Below are positions 8,418 to 19,597 of a DNA stretch of 64,000 nt, one piece after another. Location of the stretch: NCBI RefSeq assembly GCF_002117105.1, contig NZ_CP019343.1, forward strand, positions 3,286,001-3,350,000, in the 5' to 3' direction. Under the pieces are notes generated by a model. The model made no database searches and was not told where the DNA came from. It was given only the letters and a program-made list of their open reading frames with translations. The position numbers and the translations under genes were made by a program. This DNA comes from Oceanicoccus sagamiensis. GTDB taxonomy: Bacteria; Pseudomonadota; Gammaproteobacteria; Pseudomonadales; Dasaniaceae. Within the stretch, counting starts at the first letter, position 1. The number at the start of each line of letters is the position of its first letter.

Positions 8418-8432
8418 ACACAGGAAAAACTT

Positions 8433-9902
8433 ATGCTGCGAATTGCCGAAGAAGCCCTTACATTTGACGATGTACTCCTATTGCCCGGTTATTCTGAAAT
8501 AACCGCCAAGGATGTCTCCCTCAAAACCAAGCTCACCCGAGGTATTGAACTCAATATCCCGCTGGTCTCTGCCGCCATGGATACTGTGACCGAGTCTCGC
8601 CTGGCTGTGGCTATTGCCCAGGAAGGTGGTATCGGGATTATCCATAAGAGTATGACCATTGAGCAACAAGCCTATCAGGTGCGTACTGTTAAAAAGCACG
8701 AAAGTGGTGTGGTTAAAGACCCTATTACTATTCAGGCTTCAGAGCCTATTTTGCGCCTGTTTGAAATCCGCGAGGAACACAATATATCGGGTGTTCCGGT
8801 ATTAGATGGCGAAGACCTGGTTGGTATTGTTACCAGCCGCGATGTGCGCTTTGAAACCCATATGGATGACCCCGTTTCTAATATCATGACCCGTAAGGAA
8901 GATCTGGTCACAGTAAAAGAAGGGGCTGACCTGGAGTCAGTTAAAGAGCTATTGCATAAAAACCGTATCGAGAAAGTACTGGTCGTTAACGATGACTTTG
9001 ATCTCTGCGGCATGATTACAGTAAAGGATATTAACAAAGCACAAACCTATCCTAATGCCTGTAAAGACTCTTCAGGCCAGCTATTGGTGGGAGCCTCGGT
9101 GGGCACCAGTGCCGATACCGATGATCGTGTGGCCGCTTTAATTGAAGCGGGTGTTGATGTGTTAGTCGTGGATACAGCCCATGGACACTCCAAAAATGTG
9201 ATTGAGCGAGTGCGTTTAATCAAGCAGTCCTACCCGGACATTCAAGTGATTGGCGGCAATATCGCTACTGCTGATGCGGCTTTGGCATTGGTTGAAGCGG
9301 GCGCTGATGCGGTTAAGGTCGGTATTGGACCGGGTTCTATTTGTACCACGCGTATTGTCACGGGTATTGGTGTGCCGCAAATTTCCGCGATTGGCAATGT
9401 AGCAGCAGCGCTAAAAGATACGGATGTGCCATTAATCGCCGACGGTGGTATCCGTTTCTCCGGGGATATTTCCAAGGCGGTAGCCGCAGGGGCCAGTGCT
9501 ATTATGATGGGCAGCATGTTTGCCGGTACTGAAGAAGCTCCCGGTGAGGTCGAGCTTTATCAAGGCCGTACTTATAAGTCTTACCGTGGCATGGGCTCCT
9601 TGGGTGCTATGGCGCAAACCCAGGGCTCCAGTGACCGTTACTTCCAAAGTGCTGATGCCGGTGTTGAAAAACTGGTCCCGGAAGGTATTGAAGGCCGGGT
9701 ACCTTACAAAGGACCATTGGCTGCCATTATCCATCAAATGTTGGGCGGCTTGCGCTCAGCGATGGGCTATACCGGCAGCATTGATATGCTGACCATGCGT
9801 ACCAAGCCACAGTTTGTGAAGGTGACTTCAGCGGGTATGAGCGAAAGCCATGTCCACGATGTCAGCATTACTAAAGAAGCGCCGAACTACCCACGCGCTT
9901 AA
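8433..9902 (+). CDS. guaB: Inosine-5'-monophosphate dehydrogenase
   Basis: IMP dehydrogenase oxidises IMP to XMP with NAD+, the first committed step to guanine nucleotides. The TIM barrel is interrupted by two CBS domains (about 95-200: [20 protein letters not shown] and [20 protein letters not shown]). The catalytic loop [13 protein letters not shown] carries the active-site Cys at about residue 304, and the flap has [10 protein letters not shown]. The ATG at 8433, 8 bases after AGGA, gives 489 residues, the normal family length. The frame is open further upstream to 8238, but that part is leader sequence. guaA follows 23 bases downstream, giving the usual guaBA operon. Confidence 0.98.
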   Translation: MLRIAEEALTFDDVLLLPGYSEITAKDVSLKTKLTRGIELNIPLVSAAMDTVTESRLAVAIAQEGGIGIIHKSMTIEQQAYQVRTVKKHESGVVKDPITIQASEPILRLFEIREEHNISGVPVLDGEDLVGIVTSRDVRFETHMDDPVSNIMTRKEDLVTVKEGADLESVKELLHKNRIEKVLVVNDDFDLCGMITVKDINKAQTYPNACKDSSGQLLVGASVGTSADTDDRVAALIEAGVDVLVVDTAHGHSKNVIERVRLIKQSYPDIQVIGGNIATADAALALVEAGADAVKVGIGPGSICTTRIVTGIGVPQISAIGNVAAALKDTDVPLIADGGIRFSGDISKAVAAGASAIMMGSMFAGTEEAPGEVELYQGRTYKSYRGMGSLGAMAQTQGSSDRYFQSADAGVEKLVPEGIEGRVPYKGPLAAIIHQMLGGLRSAMGYTGSIDMLTMRTKPQFVKVTSAGMSESHVHDVSITKEAPNYPRA

Positions 9903-9925
9903 GATTGATTATTTGAGAACCTGTT

Positions 9926-11503
9926 ATGTCAGTTGATATCCACGCTCAACGAATTCTAATTTTAGATTTCGGCTCCCAGTACACTCAGCTTATTGCTCGT
10001 AGGGTGCGTGAGATTGGCGTCTTTTCAGAAATTCGTGCCTTTGATATGGAGGCCGAAGAAATTAAAGCCTTTAATCCCAAGGGTATTATTCTTGCTGGCG
10101 GACCTGAGTCTGTTACTGAGGGTGAATCTCCCCGGGCACCGGGCATTGTCTTTGAGCTGGGTATTCCTGTGTTGGGTATTTGCTACGGCATGCAAACCAT
10201 GGCTGAACAGTTAGGTGGCAGCGTTGAAACCTCAGACCTGCGTGAATTTGGCTATGCACAAATCAAAGTGCAGGGTGAGTCGGCTTTGCTGCATGATATC
10301 AAAGACCATGTGGCGGATGATGGTGCAGCACTGTTAGATGTCTGGATGAGCCATGGCGATAAAGTCGGTTCCATGCCCGCGGGTTTTGAGCTTATGGCAT
10401 CCACCGATTCCTGCCCTATTGCCGGCATGTACCATGCAGAGAAAAACTTTTACGGTATTCAGTTTCACCCGGAAGTGACGCATACGCTGCAAGGCCAGCG
10501 TATTTTTGAACACTTTATTTTAGAGCTTTGTCACTGTGATGCGTTGTGGACTCCGGCTCATATTGTTGAAGATGCTATTGCCACCGTCAAGAAAACGGTG
10601 GGTAGCGATAAAGTGCTATTAGGTTTATCCGGTGGTGTAGATTCTTCTGTAGTGGCCGCTTTATTGCATCGTGCCATCGGCGATCAGCTCACCTGTGTCT
10701 TCGTTGACAATGGTTTACTGCGTAAAAACGAAGGCGATCAGGTCATGGATATGTTCGCCAAAAATATGGGTGTTAAAGTGATCCGTGCCGATGCTGAAGA
10801 AGAATTTCTAGGTAAGTTGGCTGGCGAAGCTGACCCTGAGAAAAAGCGTAAGATTATTGGTAATACCTTTATTGATATCTTTGATGCAGAGGCCTCAAAA
10901 ATCCAGAATGTTAAATGGTTGGCGCAGGGAACAATTTACCCGGATGTGATTGAATCCGCCGCTGCCAAAACCGGTAAAGCCCATGTGATTAAATCCCATC
11001 ACAATGTTGGTGGCTTGCCTGAAGATATGCAGTTTGAACTGGTAGAACCTTTACGTGAACTGTTCAAAGATGAAGTCCGAAAAATCGGTTTGGAGTTGGG
11101 TTTACCCTACGATATGGTTTACCGCCATCCATTCCCCGGCCCGGGTTTAGGGGTTCGTATTCTGGGTGAAGTCAAAAAGAAATATGCCGATATTTTGCGC
11201 GAAGCCGATGCTATCTTTTTGGAAGAGCTGCATAACGCCGATTGGTACCACAAAACCAGCCAGTCTTTTGCTGTGTTCTTGCCGGTTAAGTCAGTTGGTG
11301 TAGTGGGTGATGCACGGCGCTATGAATATGTTATCGCCTTACGCGCTGTAGAAACTATCGACTTTATGACCGCACGCTGGGCGCATCTGCCCTATGAATT
11401 ACTGGAAAAAGTATCCAACCGGATTATTAATGAAATAAGTGGTGTATCCAGAGTTACTTATGATGTGTCCAGTAAGCCCCCGGCGACGATTGAGTGGGAA
11501 TAA
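9926..11503 (+). CDS. guaA: GMP synthase (glutamine-hydrolysing)
   Basis: GuaA converts XMP to GMP using ATP and glutamine-derived ammonia. The N-terminal class I glutamine amidotransferase domain starts with [20 protein letters not shown] and has the nucleophile Cys86 in GICYGMQTM; His and Glu of the triad lie in FHPEVTHT. The ATP-pyrophosphatase domain has the P-loop [17 protein letters not shown] at about residue 232. The dimerisation domain closes with the typical PPATIEWE ending. At 525 residues it matches the family length exactly. It is the second gene of the guaBA operon, and tadA follows 39 bases later on the same strand. Confidence 0.98.
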   Translation: MSVDIHAQRILILDFGSQYTQLIARRVREIGVFSEIRAFDMEAEEIKAFNPKGIILAGGPESVTEGESPRAPGIVFELGIPVLGICYGMQTMAEQLGGSVETSDLREFGYAQIKVQGESALLHDIKDHVADDGAALLDVWMSHGDKVGSMPAGFELMASTDSCPIAGMYHAEKNFYGIQFHPEVTHTLQGQRIFEHFILELCHCDALWTPAHIVEDAIATVKKTVGSDKVLLGLSGGVDSSVVAALLHRAIGDQLTCVFVDNGLLRKNEGDQVMDMFAKNMGVKVIRADAEEEFLGKLAGEADPEKKRKIIGNTFIDIFDAEASKIQNVKWLAQGTIYPDVIESAAAKTGKAHVIKSHHNVGGLPEDMQFELVEPLRELFKDEVRKIGLELGLPYDMVYRHPFPGPGLGVRILGEVKKKYADILREADAIFLEELHNADWYHKTSQSFAVFLPVKSVGVVGDARRYEYVIALRAVETIDFMTARWAHLPYELLEKVSNRIINEISGVSRVTYDVSSKPPATIEWE

Positions 11504-11542
11504 AGTCCCGCTCCAATAACCCGCCAAGGTTGTAAAAAAACC

Positions 11543-12031
11543 ATGCCTACCGATCAAGACTATATGCAAAGAGCGCTGGAGTTGGCAGGTGTAGCCGCCC
11601 AGCATGGTGAAGTCCCGGTAGGTGCTGTTGTTGTACTTAATGAGAGAATTGTTGGTGAGGGCTGGAATCAGCCCATCCTAAGCAATGACCCAACCGCCCA
11701 TGCCGAAGTGGTTGCCCTGCGCAATGCTGCCATCGCTCTGGCCAACTACCGCCTCAACGAAGCCATCCTCTATGTCACCATTGAGCCCTGTACTATGTGT
11801 GCTGGCGCTCTGATTCACTCCCGTATCGCCAAAGTGGTTTATGGCGCCACTGAGCCAAAATCCGGGGTTGCGCAAAGCAATGGCTGTTTATTTGATGAAG
11901 GCCACTTTAATCATCGAGTAGCGGTGCAGGGTGGGGTGATGGCTGAGCAATGCGCTGGCATTATGTCGGATTTCTTTGCCTCCAGACGGTTGCAGAAAAA
12001 GGCGCAGAAGGCCGATCAGTCGGGGCTTTGA
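11543..12031 (+). CDS. tadA: tRNA-specific adenosine deaminase
   Basis: TadA deaminates adenosine 34 to inosine in tRNA-Arg(ACG), an essential decoding step. The 162-residue protein has the full zinc deaminase signature: His53-Ala-Glu55 (HAEVVALR) and PCTMC with Cys83 and Cys86 (EPCTMCAGALIHSRI). The C-terminal part ends in SDFFASRRLQKKAQK, as usual for TadA rather than guanine or cytosine deaminases. It lies 39 bases after guaA, most likely in the same transcription unit. The region up to 12271 is non-coding apart from the minus-strand terminator. Confidence 0.96.
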   Translation: MPTDQDYMQRALELAGVAAQHGEVPVGAVVVLNERIVGEGWNQPILSNDPTAHAEVVALRNAAIALANYRLNEAILYVTIEPCTMCAGALIHSRIAKVVYGATEPKSGVAQSNGCLFDEGHFNHRVAVQGGVMAEQCAGIMSDFFASRRLQKKAQKADQSGL

Positions 12032-12055
12032 CCGCTGGGTTATCAATTGACGGGC

Positions 12056-12090
12056 AAAAAAAAGCGGAGATGGATATACACCCTCTCCGC
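12056..12090 (-). terminator. Rho-independent terminator of the GGDEF-EAL gene
   Basis: Read on the minus strand, GCGGAGA (12090-12084) pairs with TCTCCGC (12070-12064), extendable by a CC/GG pair after one mismatch, and is followed by eight T residues (12063-12056). It lies about 180 bases beyond the stop of the minus-strand gene. The intervening 12091-12271 holds nothing I recognise. The hairpin may also slow transcription from tadA on the other strand. Confidence 0.8.
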
Positions 12091-12271
12091 AGTAGTTAAA
12101 GCTAACACTTACATCATTTGACCTGGACAGCTCTCCCTTGGATTGACTAATTATTGAAGTTAATCCAGTTGGCTTAATTAAAGCATAGCAGTCATTTATA
12201 ACTATTCCATTGGATTCTACGAATAAAAAGTAATAAGGGAGTCATTCCTATATTGCCAATCGCTGTTGAAA

Positions 12272-15200
12272 TTAGCTGTTTTGGGCCAGATTATCCGCAA
12301 TATCTGCCAATAGACGGGGCTTGGAGACCGCAAAGCCTTGCAGGTAGTCAACGCCTATTTCCTGTAAAAGGGCGATAACCTCCTTGGACTCCGCATACTC
12401 TGCAATCGTTTGCTTGCCCATTAAATGGGCAATTTCATGGATGGATTTTACCAGCGCAAAGTCATCAGCATTGGTGTGGATATCTTTGACAAACATACCG
12501 TCAATCTTCAAGTAATCAACGGGTAAGTGTTTCAGGTATTGGTAGGAGGCGTTGCCACTGCCAAAGTCATCCAGTGAAGACTTGCAGCCCAGTTTTTTAA
12601 TCTCCCGGATAAAATCAGCAGCTTCCGACAGATTATTAATCGTCGCGGTTTCCGTGACCTCAAAGCAGATTTTATTGGTGGGTACTTTAAACTGGGCAAA
12701 CTTTTCCAGAATATAATCCATAAATTGATCATCGTTCATGCTGTTGCCAGACAGATTGATCGAGATGGAGGGCAGGGTAATATTATTTTCCGCTAAACTA
12801 CTCAGCCAACGAAAAGCTTGTTCAATCACCCAGCGGTCAACCCGTTGCATACGGTTATAGCATTCAGCGGCTTCAATAAATTCTATCGGCGATGTTAAGT
12901 TTCCGTTGTCGTCTTTAATGGCGAGTAGAATTTCGTAATGGGGCTCTTTATCCTGACCCGAGCTGGCGCTGATTTGTTGCCCGCGCAAACAGAGTTTGTC
13001 ACTTTCCAATACGTTGCTGAGTTGATCAATCCAGCTAAGCAGTTTTTCCCGTCGTTCATGCTGTTCTGCATCCTGACGGAAATCGTGAGTACGGTTACCT
13101 CCCTGGTCTTTTGCTGTTTGTGCGGCGGTGACCGCACTGCGCAACAAATCCACAACATTCTCGGTATATTTATTAATTACCATCATACCAATGCTGCTGG
13201 TTATCTGTAGCGGGTGCTCCTGCCAGTGAAAGGTGTGTTGTTCAATTTCGTGGCGAATGTTCTCCGCCAGAGACTTTCCCTGGGCCTGATCGGTATTGTT
13301 TAGCAGGATAACAAATTCATTACCTGCCATACGTGCCACCACCGTATCCTGCGGCAGCTTGTTGATTAAAAACTGACTGAGGTCTACCAATAATTGATCG
13401 CCAGCAACATGGCCATAGAGGTTATTGATCAGGGAGAATTTATCGATATCAAGATAGAGCAAGTGGTGGGTGTTCAGGTTATTTTTGGCATCCAGTAGCG
13501 TGGTGCCTAAAACCCGTTCTGACTCTTTGCGATTGATTAAACCGGTGAGTTCATCATGGCAGCTATTAAAAGCCAATTTTTCATAGGCGTCTTGCACTGA
13601 TGAATACAGACTGCGTTCAACCAACGGCCATTCGGAGTTCTCCCCCGAGGGGGAGAGGCCTTTGGCAAGCTCTGAGGCGAGATCCACCAGATCAAAGTCC
13701 AGTACTTTTTGACCGCGGTTATTCACAAACACAAAATTCTGTTGGTTGTCGCTAATCCAGGCCAGTTTAATATTACGCTGGCCAGTGTCATCCCCAAGAT
13801 AAGAAAACTCATCGCCGACTTTTAAGCTTTTAGCCCGTTTAAACCAGCGACTAAGTTGCGGGTTGGCAGCTTCCAGTTCCTTATGTAATTCTGAGTGATT
13901 GCTATTGCTAATTTCCACATCACTGCTGAGTGGGACATTGACTATAGGTTGCAGGCCTTTCAGAATATCGCGAATATTTTCTACTGTCGATTGATAGCGG
14001 TAGTCCCCCGGGAAGATATTATGTAGCTGCTGGCCAATCAGGTCGGCAAAGGAGTCCGCCTCCAGTTCGCGCTCAATATCCGGCGCGTTAGGGGATTCAT
14101 CACTTTCGTTATCCGTGATCCATTGCAATAGTTGGTCTAGCGTCGCTAATTGCTCTTGCCAGGCATCACTATTTTTACCTTCCTTAATAAAGGTGAGTTT
14201 CAATAATTCTCGCCAACCATTTTCAATGAGGTCGATAATAACGGCAGGTGCCTGCGGGGGTGATACCCGTCGTTGCAGTTCTCGCTCTACGGCATCCTGG
14301 GCTTGTTTGACCCGTTGACGGCCATCATAGGTTTGAATAATCCGGTCAGTATTGCGTTGATAGGCGTTCTGCTGCTGTTTCTCTATAGTGGTCAGTTCGT
14401 CGATAGCCTGGGTAAATACCTGCGGGTCTTGCTGGAAATTATTCGTCACATCGGAGATAACGGAATTAAATTTTCTCTCCAGTGATTGGTTGGGCATATC
14501 GCTGTTCAGGCATAAATTAATCAGTTGGTTGAGTAATTGCTGTGCGGGGTGCGATGAGCCAGAGAAAAAATCATTATCCATCAGTGCTGCCTTGGCAACA
14601 GGGATCTCAAGCCGTTTCATCTGTGAAATTAATGGCTGAGATATCTGTGAATAATGAGTGATATTCTGGAATATAGATTCCACCAGAGACATAAGTTCCT
14701 GAGTCTCATTAGCCAGCACTAAACCGGCATCCTGTTGTAGCCATTGGCTAAGTGTTGCATTGGCGGGTAGGGCCTGGCTGGCGGTGCTATCCTGTTGCAG
14801 GGATGATAAATTTTCAATCAGGGTTGAGGTAGATGTTGCTGCTGTGGTATTGCTCGGGGCATTGACCGTATTTTGTTGAGGTTGCAATAAGCTTAAAATA
14901 TTTTTTGCGGAAGCAAATAGTTCGGACTCTGTCTGTACCTCTACAGGCTGTTGGTTTTCGTCGGTGTTGCTATCTTCGGGTGCTGCTATACGTGGGCTAT
15001 CAGTTGTTCTTCTGCTGGGGTTCTTTCTTGGTTGTTGCAGAATGTGAGACTCAATATTCGGTAGCACACCATAGCTTTTTAGTTTACTGTTTAAGATGTC
15101 ATAAAGATTACCAAGCCGATCAATAACCGTTTCTTCAAATATTTTATAGGTTAGTGGCAGTAGCTCCGGTGAAATTTTGTGCTGTTTAAAGGTGTCTTGC

Positions 15201-16057
15201 AAAGCATTACAAATATTATGGACGCCCGGTGGTAGGGTGTCTGTATCCACGGATTTTTTTAGTAGCTTGGCATAACGTTTTTCCAGACAGGCCAGTGACT
15301 GGTAATTTTTTTCATTACCGCGTCTGATAATGGTATCTATTGACAACCAGTCCTCAAATTCTTCTAAATCGATAAGTTCCATTTCTTCATAAAGATTGCT
15401 ATCGCTATCGGCCGCATCACCAGGCTTATTGTCGATAAAATTTTCAATCCTGAATTTTAGTAATTGATTGTGCAATAAATTAATGCGGTCGCCCTTTTGC
15501 CGGAGCAATGACTTGGCCTCAAACAGCTTATTTTGTTGATCGTTGTTATCGACCACCTCTGCCATGCTTAGCAAGCTACTGTCAGCCTCTTGCAGAAACA
15601 CATCAAACAGCTCAGTGATATGTTTGAGTATAATTTCCGTTAGCTCATTAATAATAACGCCTTCAGTTGGCGGGATGGAGACCGTAGTAGTTGCTGCTTT
15701 TTGACCAAACCAACTAACCAGTTGCCGTACGCTGGAGTCTTTGGCATTGATAAAGTTCAGTTGAAGTGCCTTGCTGCTAATCGTATCGATGGCGGTGCGA
15801 ATTTTCAGGTGAGCAAAGCTGCTGACATGAACTTCGGCTAAATCGCCGCGGTTCAGTGCTGGTAAAGGGGTTGCCGGGTCAACCGTGACCGCGATGCCGG
15901 TGGGGGAGATGCTGATAATGGTGCAGTTCAGCGCTGCTTGCCCTAATAAATATAATGAGGCGGGCTGGGCGGTAACTGGATGCTGTTCTACGTCGACCAA
16001 GAGTACTTCCTTTGACAAACTGTTTCTATAAATGCGGCGATTGAGTGAATACCTCAA
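12272..16057 (-). CDS. DUF1631 protein with degenerate GGDEF and EAL domains
   Basis: A 1261-residue cytoplasmic protein. The N-terminal ~120 residues look like a PilZ-type beta barrel. A long helical region carrying DUF1631 follows, then GGDEF (about 830-990) and EAL (about 1020-1255). The GGDEF core begins DELTGLINRKESERVL, but the signature reads AGNEF (about residue 910), so diguanylate cyclase activity is doubtful. The EAL domain keeps a Glu in YEILLA, Asn in INLSGNSM, Glu in EVTETA, the DDFGSG pair, Lys in LKIDG and Gln in LQGF, so c-di-GMP hydrolysis is plausible. GGDEF may have become a regulatory GTP-binding unit. Transcribed alone; divergent from a hybrid kinase across 290 bases. 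Confidence 0.9.
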   Translation of the reverse strand: MRYSLNRRIYRNSLSKEVLLVDVEQHPVTAQPASLYLLGQAALNCTIISISPTGIAVTVDPATPLPALNRGDLAEVHVSSFAHLKIRTAIDTISSKALQLNFINAKDSSVRQLVSWFGQKAATTTVSIPPTEGVIINELTEIILKHITELFDVFLQEADSSLLSMAEVVDNNDQQNKLFEAKSLLRQKGDRINLLHNQLLKFRIENFIDNKPGDAADSDSNLYEEMELIDLEEFEDWLSIDTIIRRGNEKNYQSLACLEKRYAKLLKKSVDTDTLPPGVHNICNALQDTFKQHKISPELLPLTYKIFEETVIDRLGNLYDILNSKLKSYGVLPNIESHILQQPRKNPSRRTTDSPRIAAPEDSNTDENQQPVEVQTESELFASAKNILSLLQPQQNTVNAPSNTTAATSTSTLIENLSSLQQDSTASQALPANATLSQWLQQDAGLVLANETQELMSLVESIFQNITHYSQISQPLISQMKRLEIPVAKAALMDNDFFSGSSHPAQQLLNQLINLCLNSDMPNQSLERKFNSVISDVTNNFQQDPQVFTQAIDELTTIEKQQQNAYQRNTDRIIQTYDGRQRVKQAQDAVERELQRRVSPPQAPAVIIDLIENGWRELLKLTFIKEGKNSDAWQEQLATLDQLLQWITDNESDESPNAPDIERELEADSFADLIGQQLHNIFPGDYRYQSTVENIRDILKGLQPIVNVPLSSDVEISNSNHSELHKELEAANPQLSRWFKRAKSLKVGDEFSYLGDDTGQRNIKLAWISDNQQNFVFVNNRGQKVLDFDLVDLASELAKGLSPSGENSEWPLVERSLYSSVQDAYEKLAFNSCHDELTGLINRKESERVLGTTLLDAKNNLNTHHLLYLDIDKFSLINNLYGHVAGDQLLVDLSQFLINKLPQDTVVARMAGNEFVILLNNTDQAQGKSLAENIRHEIEQHTFHWQEHPLQITSSIGMMVINKYTENVVDLLRSAVTAAQTAKDQGGNRTHDFRQDAEQHERREKLLSWIDQLSNVLESDKLCLRGQQISASSGQDKEPHYEILLAIKDDNGNLTSPIEFIEAAECYNRMQRVDRWVIEQAFRWLSSLAENNITLPSISINLSGNSMNDDQFMDYILEKFAQFKVPTNKICFEVTETATINNLSEAADFIREIKKLGCKSSLDDFGSGNASYQYLKHLPVDYLKIDGMFVKDIHTNADDFALVKSIHEIAHLMGKQTIAEYAESKEVIALLQEIGVDYLQGFAVSKPRLLADIADNLAQNS

Positions 16058-16347
16058 TCGCCAGCTGCTTATATGGTTCCTTTGCCTATTAAGAATAGCT
16101 AAAACCCGTCGTTTGTATGTGTGAATATGTCAAAAAATAATCGATTAAATGCCTATTTTGAGTAGTGGGTCGACAATGTTGGGTGATTTTTGCACAATTA
16201 TTGGTCTGACACAGTTTTTCAGCGGCGCACAGCGGGAAATTTTCCAGTAAAACCAGTTGTTTGCGTCAGTAGGCTATACTGTTAGTCTATGTCTAATTTA
16301 CCGGGTTAGGGCACCTGGAATACCGTGCTATGGGGATCGGTTAGTCA

Positions 16348-18720
16348 ATGAATATTTGGGGAAACCAACTCACAGTTGCTGCCAAGCTAAATCAGCTGAT
16401 TTTGCTGACCACCGGTATTGCCGTTATTGTGGTGACAGCAACCGGTATGTTTACCGATTTCCAGCAAAACCGCAGTGAAGTCGTATCCTTGATGGATAGT
16501 CACGCCAAAGTGATTGGCAGCAATAATACCGCCGCCATTGTCTTTGATGAGCCTTTTAGCGCCAGAGAGTCCTTAAAATCCCTGGAAGTGGTTTCGGGTA
16601 TTGTTGTTGCTGCCATTTACAGCGATACCGGCACCTTATTTGCCAGTTATGCCGGTGACGACGAACTGGCTATTCCCGATGTGGCCGATGAAGGCTACTA
16701 CTTCAATGCCGAGCATGTTGACCTCTACCAGGCCATTATTCTGGATGGCGATAATATTGGTACCATCTTCCTTCGCTATGATATGTCGGAAGCTTATCAG
16801 GCTCTTCTACAAGAGCTATTTATGGATTTAGGGGTGGGCTTGCTGGCGATGCTATTGGCGGTATTTCTCGCCCATAGAGTGCAGCGCAGTATCACCGAGC
16901 CGATTCAGGCGCTCTCCAGCACTGCCCAGCAGGTTTCTGATTACGGCGATTACAGTGTTCGTGCACCGGTCACCAATAATGATGATATCGGTCAGCTAAC
17001 CAGTGTTCTCAATACCATGCTACAGCAGGTGCAGGACCGGGATAGAGAACTGGCGAATTCCAGAGATTTACTCGAGCAGCGTGTTATCGAGCGGACCGCA
17101 GAGCTTACCGTGGCCAAAGACCAGGCTGAGGCCGCCGCCCGTTCCAAGTCTCAGTTTTTAGCTGCCATGAGCCATGAGATCAGGACACCGCTCAACGGTG
17201 TGATTGGTATGGCCTCATTGGTCGCGGGCAGTGACCTTGATGAACAACAGCGAGACAGTATTGATACCATCCAGAGTTCCGCCGATGCCTTATTGGGGAT
17301 TATCAACGATATTCTTGATTTCTCTAAAATTGAAGCGGGGAAAATGGACCTGGAGTTTATTCCCTTTAACCTGAGAAGCAGCTTTGAAGACCTCGCCGAG
17401 GTAATGAAGCTAAAAGCAGCAGAAAAGAATATCTACCTGCAATTGCGTTTCGCCAAAGACCTTGCGGAAAACGTCAAAGGTGACCCAGGTCGAATCCGCC
17501 AGGTTATGATGAACTTTGTCAGCAATGCGGTGAAGTTTACCTCGGTGGGTGGCGTCATGATTGATGTGTCATCAACACCCATGGCGAATGGCAACCAGCT
17601 ATACCGCTTTGCGGTAGAAGATACCGGTATCGGTATATCAACCACCAAACTGGAACATGTCTTTGAAGAGTTTGCTCAGGCAGATAGTTCTACCACCCGA
17701 AAATATGGCGGCACCGGTCTGGGCCTGAGTATTTGTGCACTGCTGGCTAATTTGATGAACGGCAAAGTCGAAGTGCTGAGTCGAGAAGGTGAGGGTTCAA
17801 TATTCAGCTTGCTGCTGGAGCTTGAAACGGTTGAGTTGCCGGTGCTTGATAGCCCGGCTATGGATGAGCAAAACGCTGCCCTAAATATCCTTATTGTGGG
17901 TGATATCACCGGTCGTCACCAGCTAACCGCTGAATGGTGCCAACGCTGGGGAATGAATGCCCATGTTGTCACTAAGGCTGATGAAGCCATTCCTTTAATG
18001 CTTGAGGCTCATAAAGCCGGTAAACCCTTTGATACCGTCATCGCAGATGAGGCCATAGAACTACTCAACTGCCTTAGCCTGGCGAAGAATATTCGGCAGG
18101 AACCGCTCATTGCCGAGACCGCCTTATTATTAATTGCGATTGGTTCGCTGGGTGATAAAGGTCGTATTGTTGAAGATGCAGGCTTTAATGGATATTTATC
18201 AAGGCCGGTTAAAGAGAGTCATTTCCTAAAAACCCTGTTACAAATTAATCAGCAGTCCGCTGCCAGTTCTAAAGATTTTGTTACTCCCTTTACCTTTGCC
18301 GAGCACAAAGAGAATAAAATTACCGTTACCGATGGGCGGGTCAGTATCCTGCTGGCAGAGGACAATATCGTCAACCAGAAAGTGGCGGTACGGATGCTGG
18401 AAAAACTCGGTTGTAATGTGGATATCGCTGTTAATGGTAGCGAGGCCGTGGATATGTGGCAGGCCCAGCCCTACGATATGATCTTTATGGATTGCCATAT
18501 GCCGGTGCTGGATGGCTATCAGGCCACCGAAGAAATCCGCCGTATTGAGAATGGCGAGCGCCATATACCCATTGTGGCCTTAACCGCCAATGCTCTGGAA
18601 GGTGAGGCTCAGGTCTGTGCCGATGTGGGTATGGATGGTTTTATCGCCAAGCCCGTCAAAGTCAGTGATCTGGAAACGGTGATTATTGACTTTACCCAGA
18701 ACGATAAGCAGTCCGCTTAA
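16348..18720 (+). CDS. Hybrid sensor histidine kinase with periplasmic CHASE8-like sensor
   Basis: A 790-residue hybrid kinase. Membrane helices at about 15-35 and 150-172 enclose a periplasmic domain of about 115 residues ([20 protein letters not shown]), which resembles CHASE8. HAMP (about 175-245) and a short coil lead to HisKA with His276 in [13 protein letters not shown]. The ATPase domain has [18 protein letters not shown] and [11 protein letters not shown] first receiver-like domain (about 510-640) lacks a proper acceptor and is degenerate. The final receiver (about 665-785) is complete, with Asp715 in [15 protein letters not shown]. The architecture recalls BarA without the Hpt domain, so phosphate must pass to a separate Hpt or regulator outside the window. 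Confidence 0.93.
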   Translation: MNIWGNQLTVAAKLNQLILLTTGIAVIVVTATGMFTDFQQNRSEVVSLMDSHAKVIGSNNTAAIVFDEPFSARESLKSLEVVSGIVVAAIYSDTGTLFASYAGDDELAIPDVADEGYYFNAEHVDLYQAIILDGDNIGTIFLRYDMSEAYQALLQELFMDLGVGLLAMLLAVFLAHRVQRSITEPIQALSSTAQQVSDYGDYSVRAPVTNNDDIGQLTSVLNTMLQQVQDRDRELANSRDLLEQRVIERTAELTVAKDQAEAAARSKSQFLAAMSHEIRTPLNGVIGMASLVAGSDLDEQQRDSIDTIQSSADALLGIINDILDFSKIEAGKMDLEFIPFNLRSSFEDLAEVMKLKAAEKNIYLQLRFAKDLAENVKGDPGRIRQVMMNFVSNAVKFTSVGGVMIDVSSTPMANGNQLYRFAVEDTGIGISTTKLEHVFEEFAQADSSTTRKYGGTGLGLSICALLANLMNGKVEVLSREGEGSIFSLLLELETVELPVLDSPAMDEQNAALNILIVGDITGRHQLTAEWCQRWGMNAHVVTKADEAIPLMLEAHKAGKPFDTVIADEAIELLNCLSLAKNIRQEPLIAETALLLIAIGSLGDKGRIVEDAGFNGYLSRPVKESHFLKTLLQINQQSAASSKDFVTPFTFAEHKENKITVTDGRVSILLAEDNIVNQKVAVRMLEKLGCNVDIAVNGSEAVDMWQAQPYDMIFMDCHMPVLDGYQATEEIRRIENGERHIPIVALTANALEGEAQVCADVGMDGFIAKPVKVSDLETVIIDFTQNDKQSA

Positions 18721-18743
18721 GCCCCTTCGGCTTTAAGCTTCCT

Positions 18744-18760
18744 AAGGGGTTAAGCCCCTT
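18744..18760 (+). terminator. Hairpin after the hybrid kinase gene
   Basis: AAGGGG (18744-18749) pairs with CCCCTT (18755-18760). An alternative partner GCCCCTT lies at 18721-18727, directly after the stop. No T-run follows, so this may be a processing or pausing hairpin rather than a full terminator. Confidence 0.35.
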
Positions 18761-18898
18761 CCTTGTTGCATGGCTTTGCTGCACAATGCCGTTGGCCGTT
18801 TTTGCCTTTAGCGGTTGGCTGATTTGGCCATTGTTCCAACAAGGCCCGGCAACGTTAAATTGGCATCCTTTTTTTTCAGCATTTTCAGAGATTTTAAA

Positions 18899-19576
18899 AT
18901 GAGTGAAGCATTACCTGTTATAGCAATTCTTGGTGGTACCGGTGATTTAGGTACTGGTTTGGCACGCCGTTGGGCGCAGGCCGGTTATCAGGTGATTATT
19001 GGCTCACGCACCGCCGATAAGGCTGAGACCGCCGCCGCCGATTTGCGGGGCATTATGAATGAGCGTGGTATCGAGGGCGTTAATGTACAGGCCATGGAAA
19101 ATCTGGCCGCCGCCGAAGCCGCTGATATCTGTGCTATGACCGTGCCTTTTGCCCATCAGCAGGGTACCCTGGAGCTGGTTAAAGACGCCTTAAAAGGCAA
19201 GATTCTGATTGATGTGACTGTGCCGCTAGTGCCGCCAAAAGTGGCCCGTGTACAGCTGCCGGAGCAGGGTTCTGCTGGCCAAATCGCCCAGAATATCCTC
19301 GGTGAAGAGGTGAATGTAGTCTCGGCATTTCAGAATGTAGCGGCTCACCATCTGCAAGAAGGCCAGGGCCTTAACTGTGATGTGATTGTTTGTGGCGATA
19401 AAAAAGCCGCCCGTGCTGCAGTGATTAGCCTGGTAGAAGCCGCCGGTATGCGCGGTTTCCATGGTGGCAGTATTGCCAATTCTGCGGCGACAGAAGCCCT
19501 GACCTCAGTACTGATTTTTATCAACAAACAGTACGGTTGTCATGCCGGTATCAGTATTACGGGTCTGGAAGACTAA
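18899..19576 (+). CDS. npdG: NADPH-dependent F420 reductase (F420:NADP oxidoreductase)
   Basis: Family members transfer hydride between NADP(H) and the deazaflavin F420. The 225-residue protein opens with a Rossmann motif of the NpdG type, AILGGTGDLGTGLARRWAQAG, followed by the phosphate-binding turn IGSRTADKAE, which favours NADP. Later family segments include MTVPFAHQQGTLELV, KILIDVTVPLVPPK and VVSAFQNVAAHHLQ. The ATG at 18899 fits; the frame is open to 18815, but the added 28 residues do not belong to the fold. It lies 21 bases before cofE and heads the F420 operon. With a biosynthetic set beside it, its likely role is loading F420 with electrons from NADPH. No F420H2-using enzyme is nearby. 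Confidence 0.93.
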   Translation: MSEALPVIAILGGTGDLGTGLARRWAQAGYQVIIGSRTADKAETAAADLRGIMNERGIEGVNVQAMENLAAAEAADICAMTVPFAHQQGTLELVKDALKGKILIDVTVPLVPPKVARVQLPEQGSAGQIAQNILGEEVNVVSAFQNVAAHHLQEGQGLNCDVIVCGDKKAARAAVISLVEAAGMRGFHGGSIANSAATEALTSVLIFINKQYGCHAGISITGLED

Positions 19577-19597
19577 ACCTCAGCGCAGCCTTATCCC

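Noticed and set aside
8238-8432. N-terminal extension of IMP dehydrogenase by 65 residues
   Set aside because: The extension has no family match, spans the hairpin leader, and a well-placed ATG with AGGA at 8433 gives the normal length.
16348-18720. Functional link between the hybrid kinase and the F420 operon
   Set aside because: They share a strand but are separated by 178 bases with terminator-like hairpins and there is no domain clue to connect them.
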